DNA of 8,227 nucleotides from Gammaproteobacteria bacterium. GTDB taxonomy: Bacteria > Pseudomonadota > Gammaproteobacteria > GCA-001735895. The position numbers were made by a program, and so were the translations under genes. Positions 1-5,632 of the stretch are shown here, piece after piece. Location of the stretch: positions 1-8,227 of the forward strand of contig JARFPR010000310.1 of assembly GCA_029288195.1 (NCBI GenBank). The letters are read 5' to 3'. How positions within the stretch are numbered: position 1 is the first letter of the stretch; each line of letters opens with the position of its first letter. The notes below the pieces were generated by a model. The model saw nothing but the letters and a program-made list of their open reading frames with translations, was not told where the DNA came from and did not search any database.

Positions 1-733
1 GAGCCGACGACCGACCGACGGGCGCTATGGCGAAAATCCCAACCGCTTGCAGCATTATTTCCAGTTCCAGGTATTGTTGAAACCTTCACCGGACAATTTT
101 CAGGAACTGTACCTTGGCTCGCTCGAGGCGCTTGGCTTCGATCCATTGGTGCACGATATTCGCTTCGTCGAGGACGACTGGGAGTCACCGACACTCGGCG
201 CCTGGGGCCTCGGCTGGGAAATCTGGTTGAACGGAATGGAAGTCAGCCAGTTCACCTATTTTCAGCAGGTCGGTGGACTGGAGTGTCAGCCGGTATCCGG
301 TGAAATCACCTACGGAATCGAGCGACTGGCGATGTACCTGCAGGGTGTCGACAGTATTTTCGACCTGGTTTGGGGTCGAGGGCCGCAGGGGGTAGTAACC
401 TATGGCGATATTTATCATCAAAACGAAGTTGAGCAATCGACCTATAATTTCGAGCTTGCCGATACCGATGCGCTGTTTCACTGGTTTGATGTTTGCGAAA
501 AACAATGCCAATTGCTGGTCGAGAAAAAACTGCCACTGCCTGCTTACGAGCAGGTCATGAAAGCTTCGCATGCTTTTAACCTGCTCGATGCCCGACATGC
601 GATTTCGGTGACTGAACGGCAACGTTTTATTCTGCGGGTACGCGGGCTGTCGCGCGGCGTTGCCGAGTGCTATTACGAATCACGCGAAGCACTTGGATTT
701 CCCCTGATTAAAAAGGACGTTGCTGATGAGTAG
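1..733 (+). CDS. glyQ: Glycyl-tRNA synthetase alpha subunit, 5' end cut off by window
   Basis: This is the alpha subunit of the bacterial alpha2beta2 glycyl-tRNA synthetase, which carries the class II active site and charges tRNA-Gly with glycine in the cytosol. The frame is open from base 2, and the first visible residues (SRRPTDGRYGENPNRLQHY) match the family well upstream of any start codon, so the gene begins outside the window. Compared from memory with E. coli GlyQ (303 residues), about 61 residues are missing and 243 are visible. Diagnostic stretches are KPSPDN, DIRFVEDDWESPTLGAWGLG, QFTYFQQVGGLEC, the class II motif-3-like ITYGIERLAMYLQG, FHQNEVEQSTYNFE-like HQNEVEQSTYNFE, and NLLDARHAISVTERQR near the C-terminus. 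The TTG at 47 is internal and is not a start. The stop at 731-733 overlaps the glyS start by 8 bases, indicating translational coupling of the two subunits. Identification is near certain. Confidence 0.97.
   Translation, partial: SRRPTDGRYGENPNRLQHYFQFQVLLKPSPDNFQELYLGSLEALGFDPLVHDIRFVEDDWESPTLGAWGLGWEIWLNGMEVSQFTYFQQVGGLECQPVSGEITYGIERLAMYLQGVDSIFDLVWGRGPQGVVTYGDIYHQNEVEQSTYNFELADTDALFHWFDVCEKQCQLLVEKKLPLPAYEQVMKASHAFNLLDARHAISVTERQRFILRVRGLSRGVAECYYESREALGFPLIKKDVADE
713..717 (+). promoter_or_regulatory. Shine-Dalgarno site setting the glyS start
   Basis: AAGGA at 713-717 lies 8 bases before ATG 726, inside the glyQ coding region. It favours the ATG at 726 over the in-frame TTG at 720, which would sit only 2 bases from the site. 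The ATG start gives a protein beginning MSSDCLIEIGTEELPPRAL, which is how GlyS proteins normally begin. Confidence 0.75.
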
Positions 734-2792
734 TGACTGCCTGATCGAAATCGGTACCGAGGAGTTACCACCGCGGGCGCTGCAGTCGCTGGCACAAAAT
801 TTTGCTTCCCTGGTAACGCAGTCTTTAGCTGATCATAACCTCGGCCCGGGTTCTGTCGAAGTTTTTGCCACCCCGCGACGATTGGCAATGTTGTTAAGAG
901 ATACTCCTTTGCAGCAGGCCGAGCAGTTGAAAGAAAAGCGCGGCCCGGCACTAGACGCGGCGTTTGATGCCGACGGAAATCCAACGCGCGCAGCGCTCGG
1001 ATTCGCTGCATCCTGTGGTGTTGATATTGATAAACTCGAGCGTCGTGAGACCGAAAAGGGCAGTTGGCTGTACTTTTGTGATAAACAGGCCGGACGGAGC
1101 CTGGACCAGTTAATACCGGAGTTGGTGGCGGGCGCACTAACCAGTCTGCCAATTCCGAAACGCATGCGTTGGGGAGATCGCAGCGATGTGTTTGTGCGGC
1201 CGGTTAAGTGGCTGGTGCTGATGATCGGCAGTGAGGTTGTCGATGCGGAGATCTTCGGTCTGCGTTCTGGCAATCGCAGTTTCGGGCATCGTTTCCACGC
1301 ACCTGGGGCACTTGAAATACCTTCCGCTTCAGAATACGAAGAGATCCTGCTTTCCCCTGGGTCGGTTATCGCCAGCTTCAATCAACGCCGAGAGATGATT
1401 CGTGAGCTGGTTGACAAAGCCGCCACGCGACTTGGAGGCAAGGCAAAAATTGACGACCTGCTACTCGACGAGGTCACCGCACTGGTCGAGTACCCGGTTT
1501 TAGTCTGTGGTGAATTTGACGCCGAATTTCTTCAACTTCCGGTGGAAGTGCTGGTGTCCACGATGCAGGAAAACCAGAAGTATTTCGCGCTGTTCGACGC
1601 TAAAGGCGAGTTGTTGCCACATTTCATCGCGATCTCCAATATCGATAGCCGCAGTCCCGAGGTAGTTGTTAGTGGTAATGAACGCGTCATCCGTCCGCGC
1701 TTTGCCGATGCCGAGTTCTTCTTTGCCCAGGATCAGAAACAGGGACTCGACCTGATGCGCATCCGCCTCGATAGGGTTGTCTTCCAGGATAAACTCGGTA
1801 GCCTCGGAGACAAGACCAATCGAATTATCCGACTTGCCAAGTACATCGCGAGTTATTCCGATGTCGACCAGGACCTGGTACGTCGTGCCGCGGATCTCAG
1901 CAAGGCGGACTTGATGAGCGATATGGTGGGTGAGTTCCCGAAACTGCAAGGTGTCATGGGGCGTTACTATGCGCGACATCAGCAGGAAGAGCAGTCGGTA
2001 TGTGATGCGATCGAGCAGCACTACTGGCCCAGGTATGCAGGCGACCGCGTGCCGCAAGATCCTATTTCACAGGCGGTCGCACTGGCCGATCGTCTCGACA
2101 GTCTGGTCGGAATTTTTGCGATTGGCGAAAAACCAGGCGGCGATAAGGACCCCTTTGCACTGCGCCGTGCCGCGCTTGGGGTGTTGCGTATCATCATCGA
2201 AAACCAGTTGCCCCTGGACCTGGCCGACCTTTGCCAGGTTGCTGCCGATGGTTATTTCAGACAAGTAGATGCAAAAGCTGCAATTGCTGAAGTGATCGAG
2301 TATGTGTTCGACCGCCAACGCGCCTATTACCAGGAACAGGATATAGGTTTCGATGTCGTCGATGCGGTTGCCTATAGCCGACCCGGCAAGCTGTACGACT
2401 GCGATTTACGCATCCGGGCGGTACAGGAGTTTCAAAGTCACGAAGCAGCATCTGCGCTCGCGGCGGCGAATAAACGGATCAGTAATATTCTAAAAAAACA
2501 GGAACATGTGGAGACCGACGTCGATACCAGTTTATTGCAGGAGAAAGCCGAAAAACAGCTTTTCAAGCAACTTCAGGCACTTAAAGCAGGGGTTGCAAAA
2601 CAGGTTTCCGGTGGAGCTTACCTAAAGGGACTGGAGCAGCTTGCCGAACTCAGACCCACAGTTGATACGTTTTTTGATGAGGTAATGGTGATGGTTGATG
2701 ATGCGGCTTTGCAAAAAAACCGGCTTGCACTGCTCGATCAACTGTTGCAAAGTTTCCGTCTGGTCGCTGATTTCTCACGGATAAAATCCTGA
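726..2792 (+). CDS. glyS: Glycyl-tRNA synthetase beta subunit
   Basis: This is the beta subunit of alpha2beta2 GlyRS, which binds tRNA-Gly and is needed for aminoacylation with GlyQ. From ATG 726 the protein has 688 residues, essentially the family length (E. coli 689, from memory). The N-terminus LIEIGTEELPPRAL is the family hallmark. Further conserved stretches are PKRMRWG, FGHRFHAPG, VSTMQENQKYFAL, the FFFAQD segment, and PKLQGVMGRYYA. GGDKDPFALRR is at residues 471-481. The C-terminal DALR-type anticodon-binding region has ANKRISNILKK starting near residue 581. The last 60 residues (YLKGLEQLAELRPTVDTFFD, MVMVDD) also match the family. The start overlaps glyQ by 8 bases, and gmhB follows after 28 bases. 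No frameshift or missing block is visible. The identification is certain; only the start (726 or 720) is a choice. Confidence 0.98.
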   Translation: MSSDCLIEIGTEELPPRALQSLAQNFASLVTQSLADHNLGPGSVEVFATPRRLAMLLRDTPLQQAEQLKEKRGPALDAAFDADGNPTRAALGFAASCGVDIDKLERRETEKGSWLYFCDKQAGRSLDQLIPELVAGALTSLPIPKRMRWGDRSDVFVRPVKWLVLMIGSEVVDAEIFGLRSGNRSFGHRFHAPGALEIPSASEYEEILLSPGSVIASFNQRREMIRELVDKAATRLGGKAKIDDLLLDEVTALVEYPVLVCGEFDAEFLQLPVEVLVSTMQENQKYFALFDAKGELLPHFIAISNIDSRSPEVVVSGNERVIRPRFADAEFFFAQDQKQGLDLMRIRLDRVVFQDKLGSLGDKTNRIIRLAKYIASYSDVDQDLVRRAADLSKADLMSDMVGEFPKLQGVMGRYYARHQQEEQSVCDAIEQHYWPRYAGDRVPQDPISQAVALADRLDSLVGIFAIGEKPGGDKDPFALRRAALGVLRIIIENQLPLDLADLCQVAADGYFRQVDAKAAIAEVIEYVFDRQRAYYQEQDIGFDVVDAVAYSRPGKLYDCDLRIRAVQEFQSHEAASALAAANKRISNILKKQEHVETDVDTSLLQEKAEKQLFKQLQALKAGVAKQVSGGAYLKGLEQLAELRPTVDTFFDEVMVMVDDAALQKNRLALLDQLLQSFRLVADFSRIKS

Positions 2793-2809
2793 GAACCTTT
2801 ATATCAGAC

Positions 2810-2814
2810 AGGAG
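2810..2814 (+). promoter_or_regulatory. Strong Shine-Dalgarno site setting a TTG start for gmhB
   Basis: AGGAG at 2810-2814 is 6 bases before TTG 2821 but 15 bases before the next in-frame ATG at 2830. The TTG start also gives MAKMVILDRDG, the usual distance from the N-terminus to the HAD nucleophile motif. Bases 2809-2813 (CAGGA) can pair with TCCTG at 2787-2791, which spans the end of glyS, so access to this site may depend on ribosomes finishing glyS. Confidence 0.65.
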
Positions 2815-2820
2815 ACTCGA

Positions 2821-3363
2821 TTGGCCAAAATGGTAATCCTTGACAGAGATGGCGTCATCAATCACCTGCCCGATGATGACATCACCACTGTCGACGGCTG
2901 GGATCCGATTCCAGGTAGTATCGAGGCGATCAACCGACTCAAAAAAGCAGGTTACCTGGTCACTATCGCATCCAATCATTCGGGCATTTCGCGCGGTCTT
3001 TATAGCGAGGAAGAATTGTTGGAAACACACGCCAAGATGCAGCGCCTGCTTGAAAATCGAGGCGCCAGCGTCGACGGTATTTTTTATTGCACCCACGGTC
3101 CCGAAGCGAACTGCGTATGCCGTAAACCCAAACCGGGTCTACTGTTTCAAATTGCCGGTCAGTTCAAAATCGATCTCAAGCAAACAGCAGTCGTAGGGGA
3201 TGATATCAGCGATATTCAAGCAACGAAGATGGCCAACGCCAAACCGATTCTGGTTCGCACCGGAAAGGGAGAGTACGTGATGCAGAACTTTCCCGAAGTA
3301 CTGGATGTTCCGGTTTACGATGACCTGGCCCACTTCGTGCGCCACACACTGCGCCGCAAATAG
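2821..3363 (+). CDS. gmhB: D-glycero-beta-D-manno-heptose 1,7-bisphosphate 7-phosphatase (HAD family)
   Basis: This is a 180-residue histidinol-phosphatase/GmhB-type HAD phosphatase. In the family it removes the 7-phosphate of manno-heptose 1,7-bisphosphate in the cytosol, a step towards ADP-heptose for LPS inner core. Motif I is LDRDGVIN, with probable nucleophile D8 and acid/base D10. Motif II is SNHSGISRG (S51). A zinc-binding loop shows C90-x-H92 and C98-x-C100, followed by RKPKPG (motif III lysine K102). Motif IV is GDDISD (D127, D128, D131), then LVRTGKGE. The zinc loop separates GmhB and HisB-N from other HAD enzymes, and the absence of any histidine genes argues for GmhB. The start is TTG with a strong SD. 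One oddity is that motif II has His where the family usually has Gln (TNQSG). The position between glyS and plsC is the arrangement I recall from Pseudomonas. Confidence 0.9.
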   Translation: MAKMVILDRDGVINHLPDDDITTVDGWDPIPGSIEAINRLKKAGYLVTIASNHSGISRGLYSEEELLETHAKMQRLLENRGASVDGIFYCTHGPEANCVCRKPKPGLLFQIAGQFKIDLKQTAVVGDDISDIQATKMANAKPILVRTGKGEYVMQNFPEVLDVPVYDDLAHFVRHTLRRK

Positions 3364-3372
3364 ATTCCGGCC

Positions 3373-4134
3373 GTGGTCAGTCCGCTCTATAAAATCTGGT
3401 TGGGAATACGCTCAACCATATTCTGGATATTCTTTCTGCCGGTCATGCTGCTCTTAGCCTGCCTGGTTTCGCTGACGTTTTTTATGCCACTGAATTTTCT
3501 GATGGGTATTGTCAGGTTCTGGATCAGTTACTCACTCTGGTGCTTGCGAATTATCTGTGGACTCAAGTATACGGTTGAAGGGCTTGAAAATATTCCTGAT
3601 CATGGTTTTATCGTAATGAGTAAACATGGCTCAACCTGGGAAACGATCGCGATACAGAGTTTGTTTCGTCCCCTGATCTGGGTGGTCAAGCGTGAGCTGA
3701 CCTGGATCCCTTTTTTTGGTTGGGCTTTAAAAGCGATGGATGCAATTGCCCTGAATCGGGGTACCGGTCGCAAGGCTATCAACCAGCTGATCACTGAGAG
3801 TCAAGTGCACATGGACCAGGGAAGAATCCTGATGCTATTTCCCGAGGGCACGCGTGTTTTACCGAAACAAAAGAAACCGTTCAAGATTGGTGGCGCCATT
3901 GTTTCCCAGCGCACCGGGTATTCGGTGCTGCCGATTGCGCACAATGCAGGAGAATACTGGCCACGACATAGCTGGATCAAGTGGCCTGGAACCATTCGAG
4001 TCGTTATCGGCAAACCTATCGATCCACAGGGCAAGAAGCCCGAGGAAATTATTAACGAGGTGGCAACCTGGATTCTGAGCGAGTGTGAACGAATCAGTGA
4101 CGAAGCCCAATTGCGACGAATTGGTGTTCTATAA
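3373..4134 (+). CDS. plsC: 1-acyl-sn-glycerol-3-phosphate acyltransferase (PlsC/LptA type)
   Basis: This is an inner-membrane lysophosphatidic acid acyltransferase, which adds the second acyl chain to make phosphatidic acid for phospholipids. The 253-residue protein opens with two hydrophobic segments (about 15-37 and 40-63). Acyltransferase motif I is H85-GSTW-E90, an HX4E form of HX4D. KRELTWIPFFGWALK (about 106-120) is motif II-like, FPEGTR (156-161) is motif III, and VLPIAHNAGEYWP (185-197) contains motif IV. HX4E followed by T and the IAHNAGE..WP run are, from memory, typical of the gammaproteobacterial LptA/PlsC branch found beside gmhB. The start is taken as GTG 3373, nine bases after the gmhB stop. 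No good Shine-Dalgarno site is visible, so translation probably depends on reinitiation after gmhB. An upstream in-frame stop (3361) limits alternatives, and a later ATG would cut into the first hydrophobic segment. Acyl substrate preference cannot be read from the sequence. Confidence 0.92.
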   Translation: MVSPLYKIWLGIRSTIFWIFFLPVMLLLACLVSLTFFMPLNFLMGIVRFWISYSLWCLRIICGLKYTVEGLENIPDHGFIVMSKHGSTWETIAIQSLFRPLIWVVKRELTWIPFFGWALKAMDAIALNRGTGRKAINQLITESQVHMDQGRILMLFPEGTRVLPKQKKPFKIGGAIVSQRTGYSVLPIAHNAGEYWPRHSWIKWPGTIRVVIGKPIDPQGKKPEEIINEVATWILSECERISDEAQLRRIGVL

Positions 4135-4168
4135 TGACCTGTGGATTGAAAGCAATGCAGGTTATTGT
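4131..4168 (+). promoter_or_regulatory. Long imperfect hairpin covering the plsC stop and the next gene's RBS
   Basis: Bases 4131-4141 pair with 4158-4168 as an 11-bp stem (nine Watson-Crick pairs and two G-U pairs). It can extend by two G-U pairs, then a two-base bulge, then TTG/CAA closing an AAAG loop, so nearly all 38 bases are paired. The left arm holds the plsC stop TAA (4132-4134). The right arm holds AGG (4159-4161), the only Shine-Dalgarno-like site for the downstream barrel gene, paired with CCT (4138-4140). No T-tract follows, so it does not look like a simple terminator. I infer a translational-coupling or riboregulatory element. The pairing is read directly from the sequence; its function is untested. 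Confidence 0.5.
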
Positions 4169-4170
4169 TG

Positions 4171-4806
4171 GTGCGTTTTAAATTACTGGTAATACTTTTC
4201 TTGTATGCCGGCCTGGCGCAGGCTGATTTGACCGGGGTTACGGTAGAACTTGCCAACGTCGATGCGGACTGGAAATTTGATGGCGGCGTGCGCGAAGCCC
4301 AGATCAACAGTATCGCCTTTCAGATTGAGGAAAAAACTGCAACCGGATTAAGTGTCGGCGGGGGCATCGGTTACCTTGATATGCGCGTTCTTGGCGATAG
4401 CAACACGGATACGAGAAAATTTGACGGGGAGTATCTGCAGATTTACCTGCGTCAGGAAATTCGCATCAGTGAGCGCATCTCACTGCAAGGTTTATTCAGT
4501 TATAGTTACAATACCGGTCGCGACAATAAAGAAGACGATCGGGCCGATATAGACTGGAATGAAGCCAGTTTTCAGATCGACGCGAGCCTGCGTTTTGCCA
4601 ACTTCGCGATTACTCCGTTTGCAGCCTATTACGACATCGATGGAGATATCAGCGATAACAACGGTACCGAAGTTTTTGATATGGATGATCCGGTAAGCCA
4701 GGGTATCCGCTTCGACTTTTACACCGATTCGACGGCTTTCATCCGTATCGTGTTTCAATCCGGGGGGCAGTCAGGGGGCTATCTGACTTTCGCGCGCCGT
4801 TATTAA
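4171..4806 (+). CDS. Secreted outer-membrane beta-barrel protein of unknown family
   Basis: I do not recognise the family. From GTG 4171 the protein has 211 residues. It opens with a clear Sec signal peptide: MRFK, a hydrophobic core LLVILFLYAGL, then AQA before D19, giving a probable signal peptidase I site after A18. The mature part (about 193 residues) is almost all alternating polar/non-polar strands such as GLSVGGGIGYLDMRVL, EYLQIYLRQEIRIS, ISLQGLFSYSYNTG, FAITPFAAYYDID and AFIRIVFQSG. These are separated by acidic loops, including DNKEDDRADID. It ends GGYLTFARRY, with a terminal aromatic residue and hydrophobic residues at -5 and -7, resembling a BAM recognition signal. Eight to ten strands would fit a small barrel. 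TTG 4165 and TTG 4168 are alternative starts, but AGG at 4159-4161 is 9 bases from GTG 4171. It follows plsC by 36 bases and is probably the last gene of the operon. It converges with the next gene, overlapping it by 4 bases. Confidence 0.75.
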   Translation: MRFKLLVILFLYAGLAQADLTGVTVELANVDADWKFDGGVREAQINSIAFQIEEKTATGLSVGGGIGYLDMRVLGDSNTDTRKFDGEYLQIYLRQEIRISERISLQGLFSYSYNTGRDNKEDDRADIDWNEASFQIDASLRFANFAITPFAAYYDIDGDISDNNGTEVFDMDDPVSQGIRFDFYTDSTAFIRIVFQSGGQSGGYLTFARRY

Positions 4807-4829
4807 TTGCTGTCGGAGTAACGGCTTTT
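4796..4829 (+). terminator. Terminator-like hairpin across the end of the barrel gene
   Basis: GCCGTTA (4796-4802) and TAACGGC (4819-4825) form a perfect 7-bp stem around a 16-base loop and are followed directly by TTTT (4826-4829). The stem begins within the last codons of the barrel gene, and the loop contains both convergent stop codons. It is oriented to end the rightward operon; on the other strand no T-tract follows. The loop is long and the T-tract short, so this may be a weak terminator. It also encodes part of the C-terminus of the leftward gene. Confidence 0.5.
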
Positions 4830-5516
4830 ACGCCCGCTGTAGGTTACGATCAACTCGTCAATGCTGGCCTGGTCGTATTCGCGCAAACCGCTTAACACCA
4901 TCTTCTTCTGGCCCTTGCCCACCAGTTCTCCGTTGCAGCTCAAGTCGTAGTTGAGAGCAACATCGCCACGTTTGCCGTAAAGCCGGAAAATATTGTCGCT
5001 CAAGGAGAGGCTTACCGAATCGATGTCGAGCCTGTCCAGCGAAATGCGCATATGGTCATAGATTACCAATGGTCTTTCGGGATTAATCATGACATTGTTT
5101 TGTTTCATCAGGGGTACCAGTATAAGCGGAAATGTTTCGCCCGAAAATTTCACATAGTTGCGCGTTAGTGACTCGATAAGAACCGGGTTGTGACTGTGCT
5201 CGCCGTTAGTTGAAATATCGAGGTATTTTTTATCGTGCTCGTCGTAAATCGATATTTCACGGGCGTCTACCTCGGGCAGAATCAGGGTGGTGTCATCGCC
5301 TACCATGCCCGAGAACGAAATGCCCATGGTTTGACGCAGGCCGTAGTGATGGATGATGATCGAGAATAGCAAATCGCCAGGCACGCAGAATCGTTTTGAA
5401 TCGATATCGTGAATGGGATTGAAATCACCGGCCACCGATTTCGCAAAATCGCTGGCCTGCTGTCGGCTAAACGAGAGTCTGGAACCATCCAGGGTGTAGT
5501 ATTTTTCTAGATTCAT
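4803..5516 (-). CDS. Probable DUF3581-family protein with hydratase-like (hotdog) signature
   Basis: This is a 237-residue soluble protein with no signal peptide or membrane segment. Length and sequence fit what I recall of DUF3581, a family of unknown function in gammaproteobacteria; I have not confirmed this by search. Residues 27-38 (SVAGDFNPIHDI) match the MaoC/(R)-hydratase-2 signature G-D-x-N-P-x-H, with D31 and H36 at the spacing of the catalytic pair in PhaJ-type (R)-enoyl-CoA hydratases. The next stretch, VPGDLLFSIIIHHYGL (46-61), could be the central hotdog helix. The C-terminal half, with strands around FRLYGKRGDVALNYDLSCNG, could form a second hotdog half. An acyl-thioester role is inference only. 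ATG 5516 is the start; the only SD-like sequence before it is a weak GATAAGA. It diverges from yheS and converges with the barrel gene, sharing TTAA as overlapping stops. Confidence 0.75.
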   Translation of the reverse strand: MNLEKYYTLDGSRLSFSRQQASDFAKSVAGDFNPIHDIDSKRFCVPGDLLFSIIIHHYGLRQTMGISFSGMVGDDTTLILPEVDAREISIYDEHDKKYLDISTNGEHSHNPVLIESLTRNYVKFSGETFPLILVPLMKQNNVMINPERPLVIYDHMRISLDRLDIDSVSLSLSDNIFRLYGKRGDVALNYDLSCNGELVGKGQKKMVLSGLREYDQASIDELIVTYSGRKSRYSDSN

Positions 5517-5531
5517 TTTTCTTATCTCGGG

Positions 5532-5586
5532 TTAACTTCCTGGGGCCCGGGGTGGTATCTTACCCCATTTTGTAAAAGGGAACTAA
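5532..5586. promoter_or_regulatory. Divergent control region between the DUF3581 gene and yheS
   Basis: The 116 bases between the two divergent starts must hold promoters for both. Rightward, TTAACT (5532-5537), an 18-base spacer and the extended -10 TGGTATCTT (5553-5561) make a plausible sigma70 promoter for yheS. Leftward, the overlapping TAAGAT (complement of 5557-5562) with TTAGTT (complement of 5581-5586) at 18 bases is a weaker candidate. A small inverted repeat, GGGGT (5549-5553) with ACCCC (5562-5566), straddles the shared -10, and an AT-rich palindrome TTTTGTAAAA (5568-5577) lies beside it. These could be operator sites. All of this is motif reading and is not tested. Confidence 0.35.
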
Positions 5587-5632
5587 CCTGTGAGTTTTGA
5601 CACTCAACAACCTGCACGTCGAGAGACTTTCT

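Noticed and set aside
720..725. TTG 720 as the glyS start
   Set aside because: It lies 2 bases from the AAGGA site, too close, whereas ATG 726 is at 8 bases and matches the usual GlyS N-terminus.
1500..2057. 185-codon leftward open frame opposite glyS
   Set aside because: It lies wholly inside glyS, which is a clear full-length gene. The translation has no recognisable domain, and the frame arises from glyS codon bias.
4134..4181. 15-codon frame starting at an ATG overlapping the plsC stop (TAATG)
   Set aside because: It has no Shine-Dalgarno site and no recognisable peptide. It could be a tiny coupling or leader ORF, but nothing beyond the overlap supports it.
3801..4307. 168-codon leftward open frame across plsC and the barrel gene start
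   Set aside because: It is antisense to conserved plsC motifs and to a signal peptide. It resembles no protein family and lacks a convincing RBS.
5597..5632. TTG 5597 as the yheS start, or TTGACA at 5597-5602 as a -35 box
   Set aside because: The 12 extra residues do not match YheS proteins, and ATG 5633 has a better RBS. No -10-like hexamer lies 16-18 bases downstream of the TTGACA.
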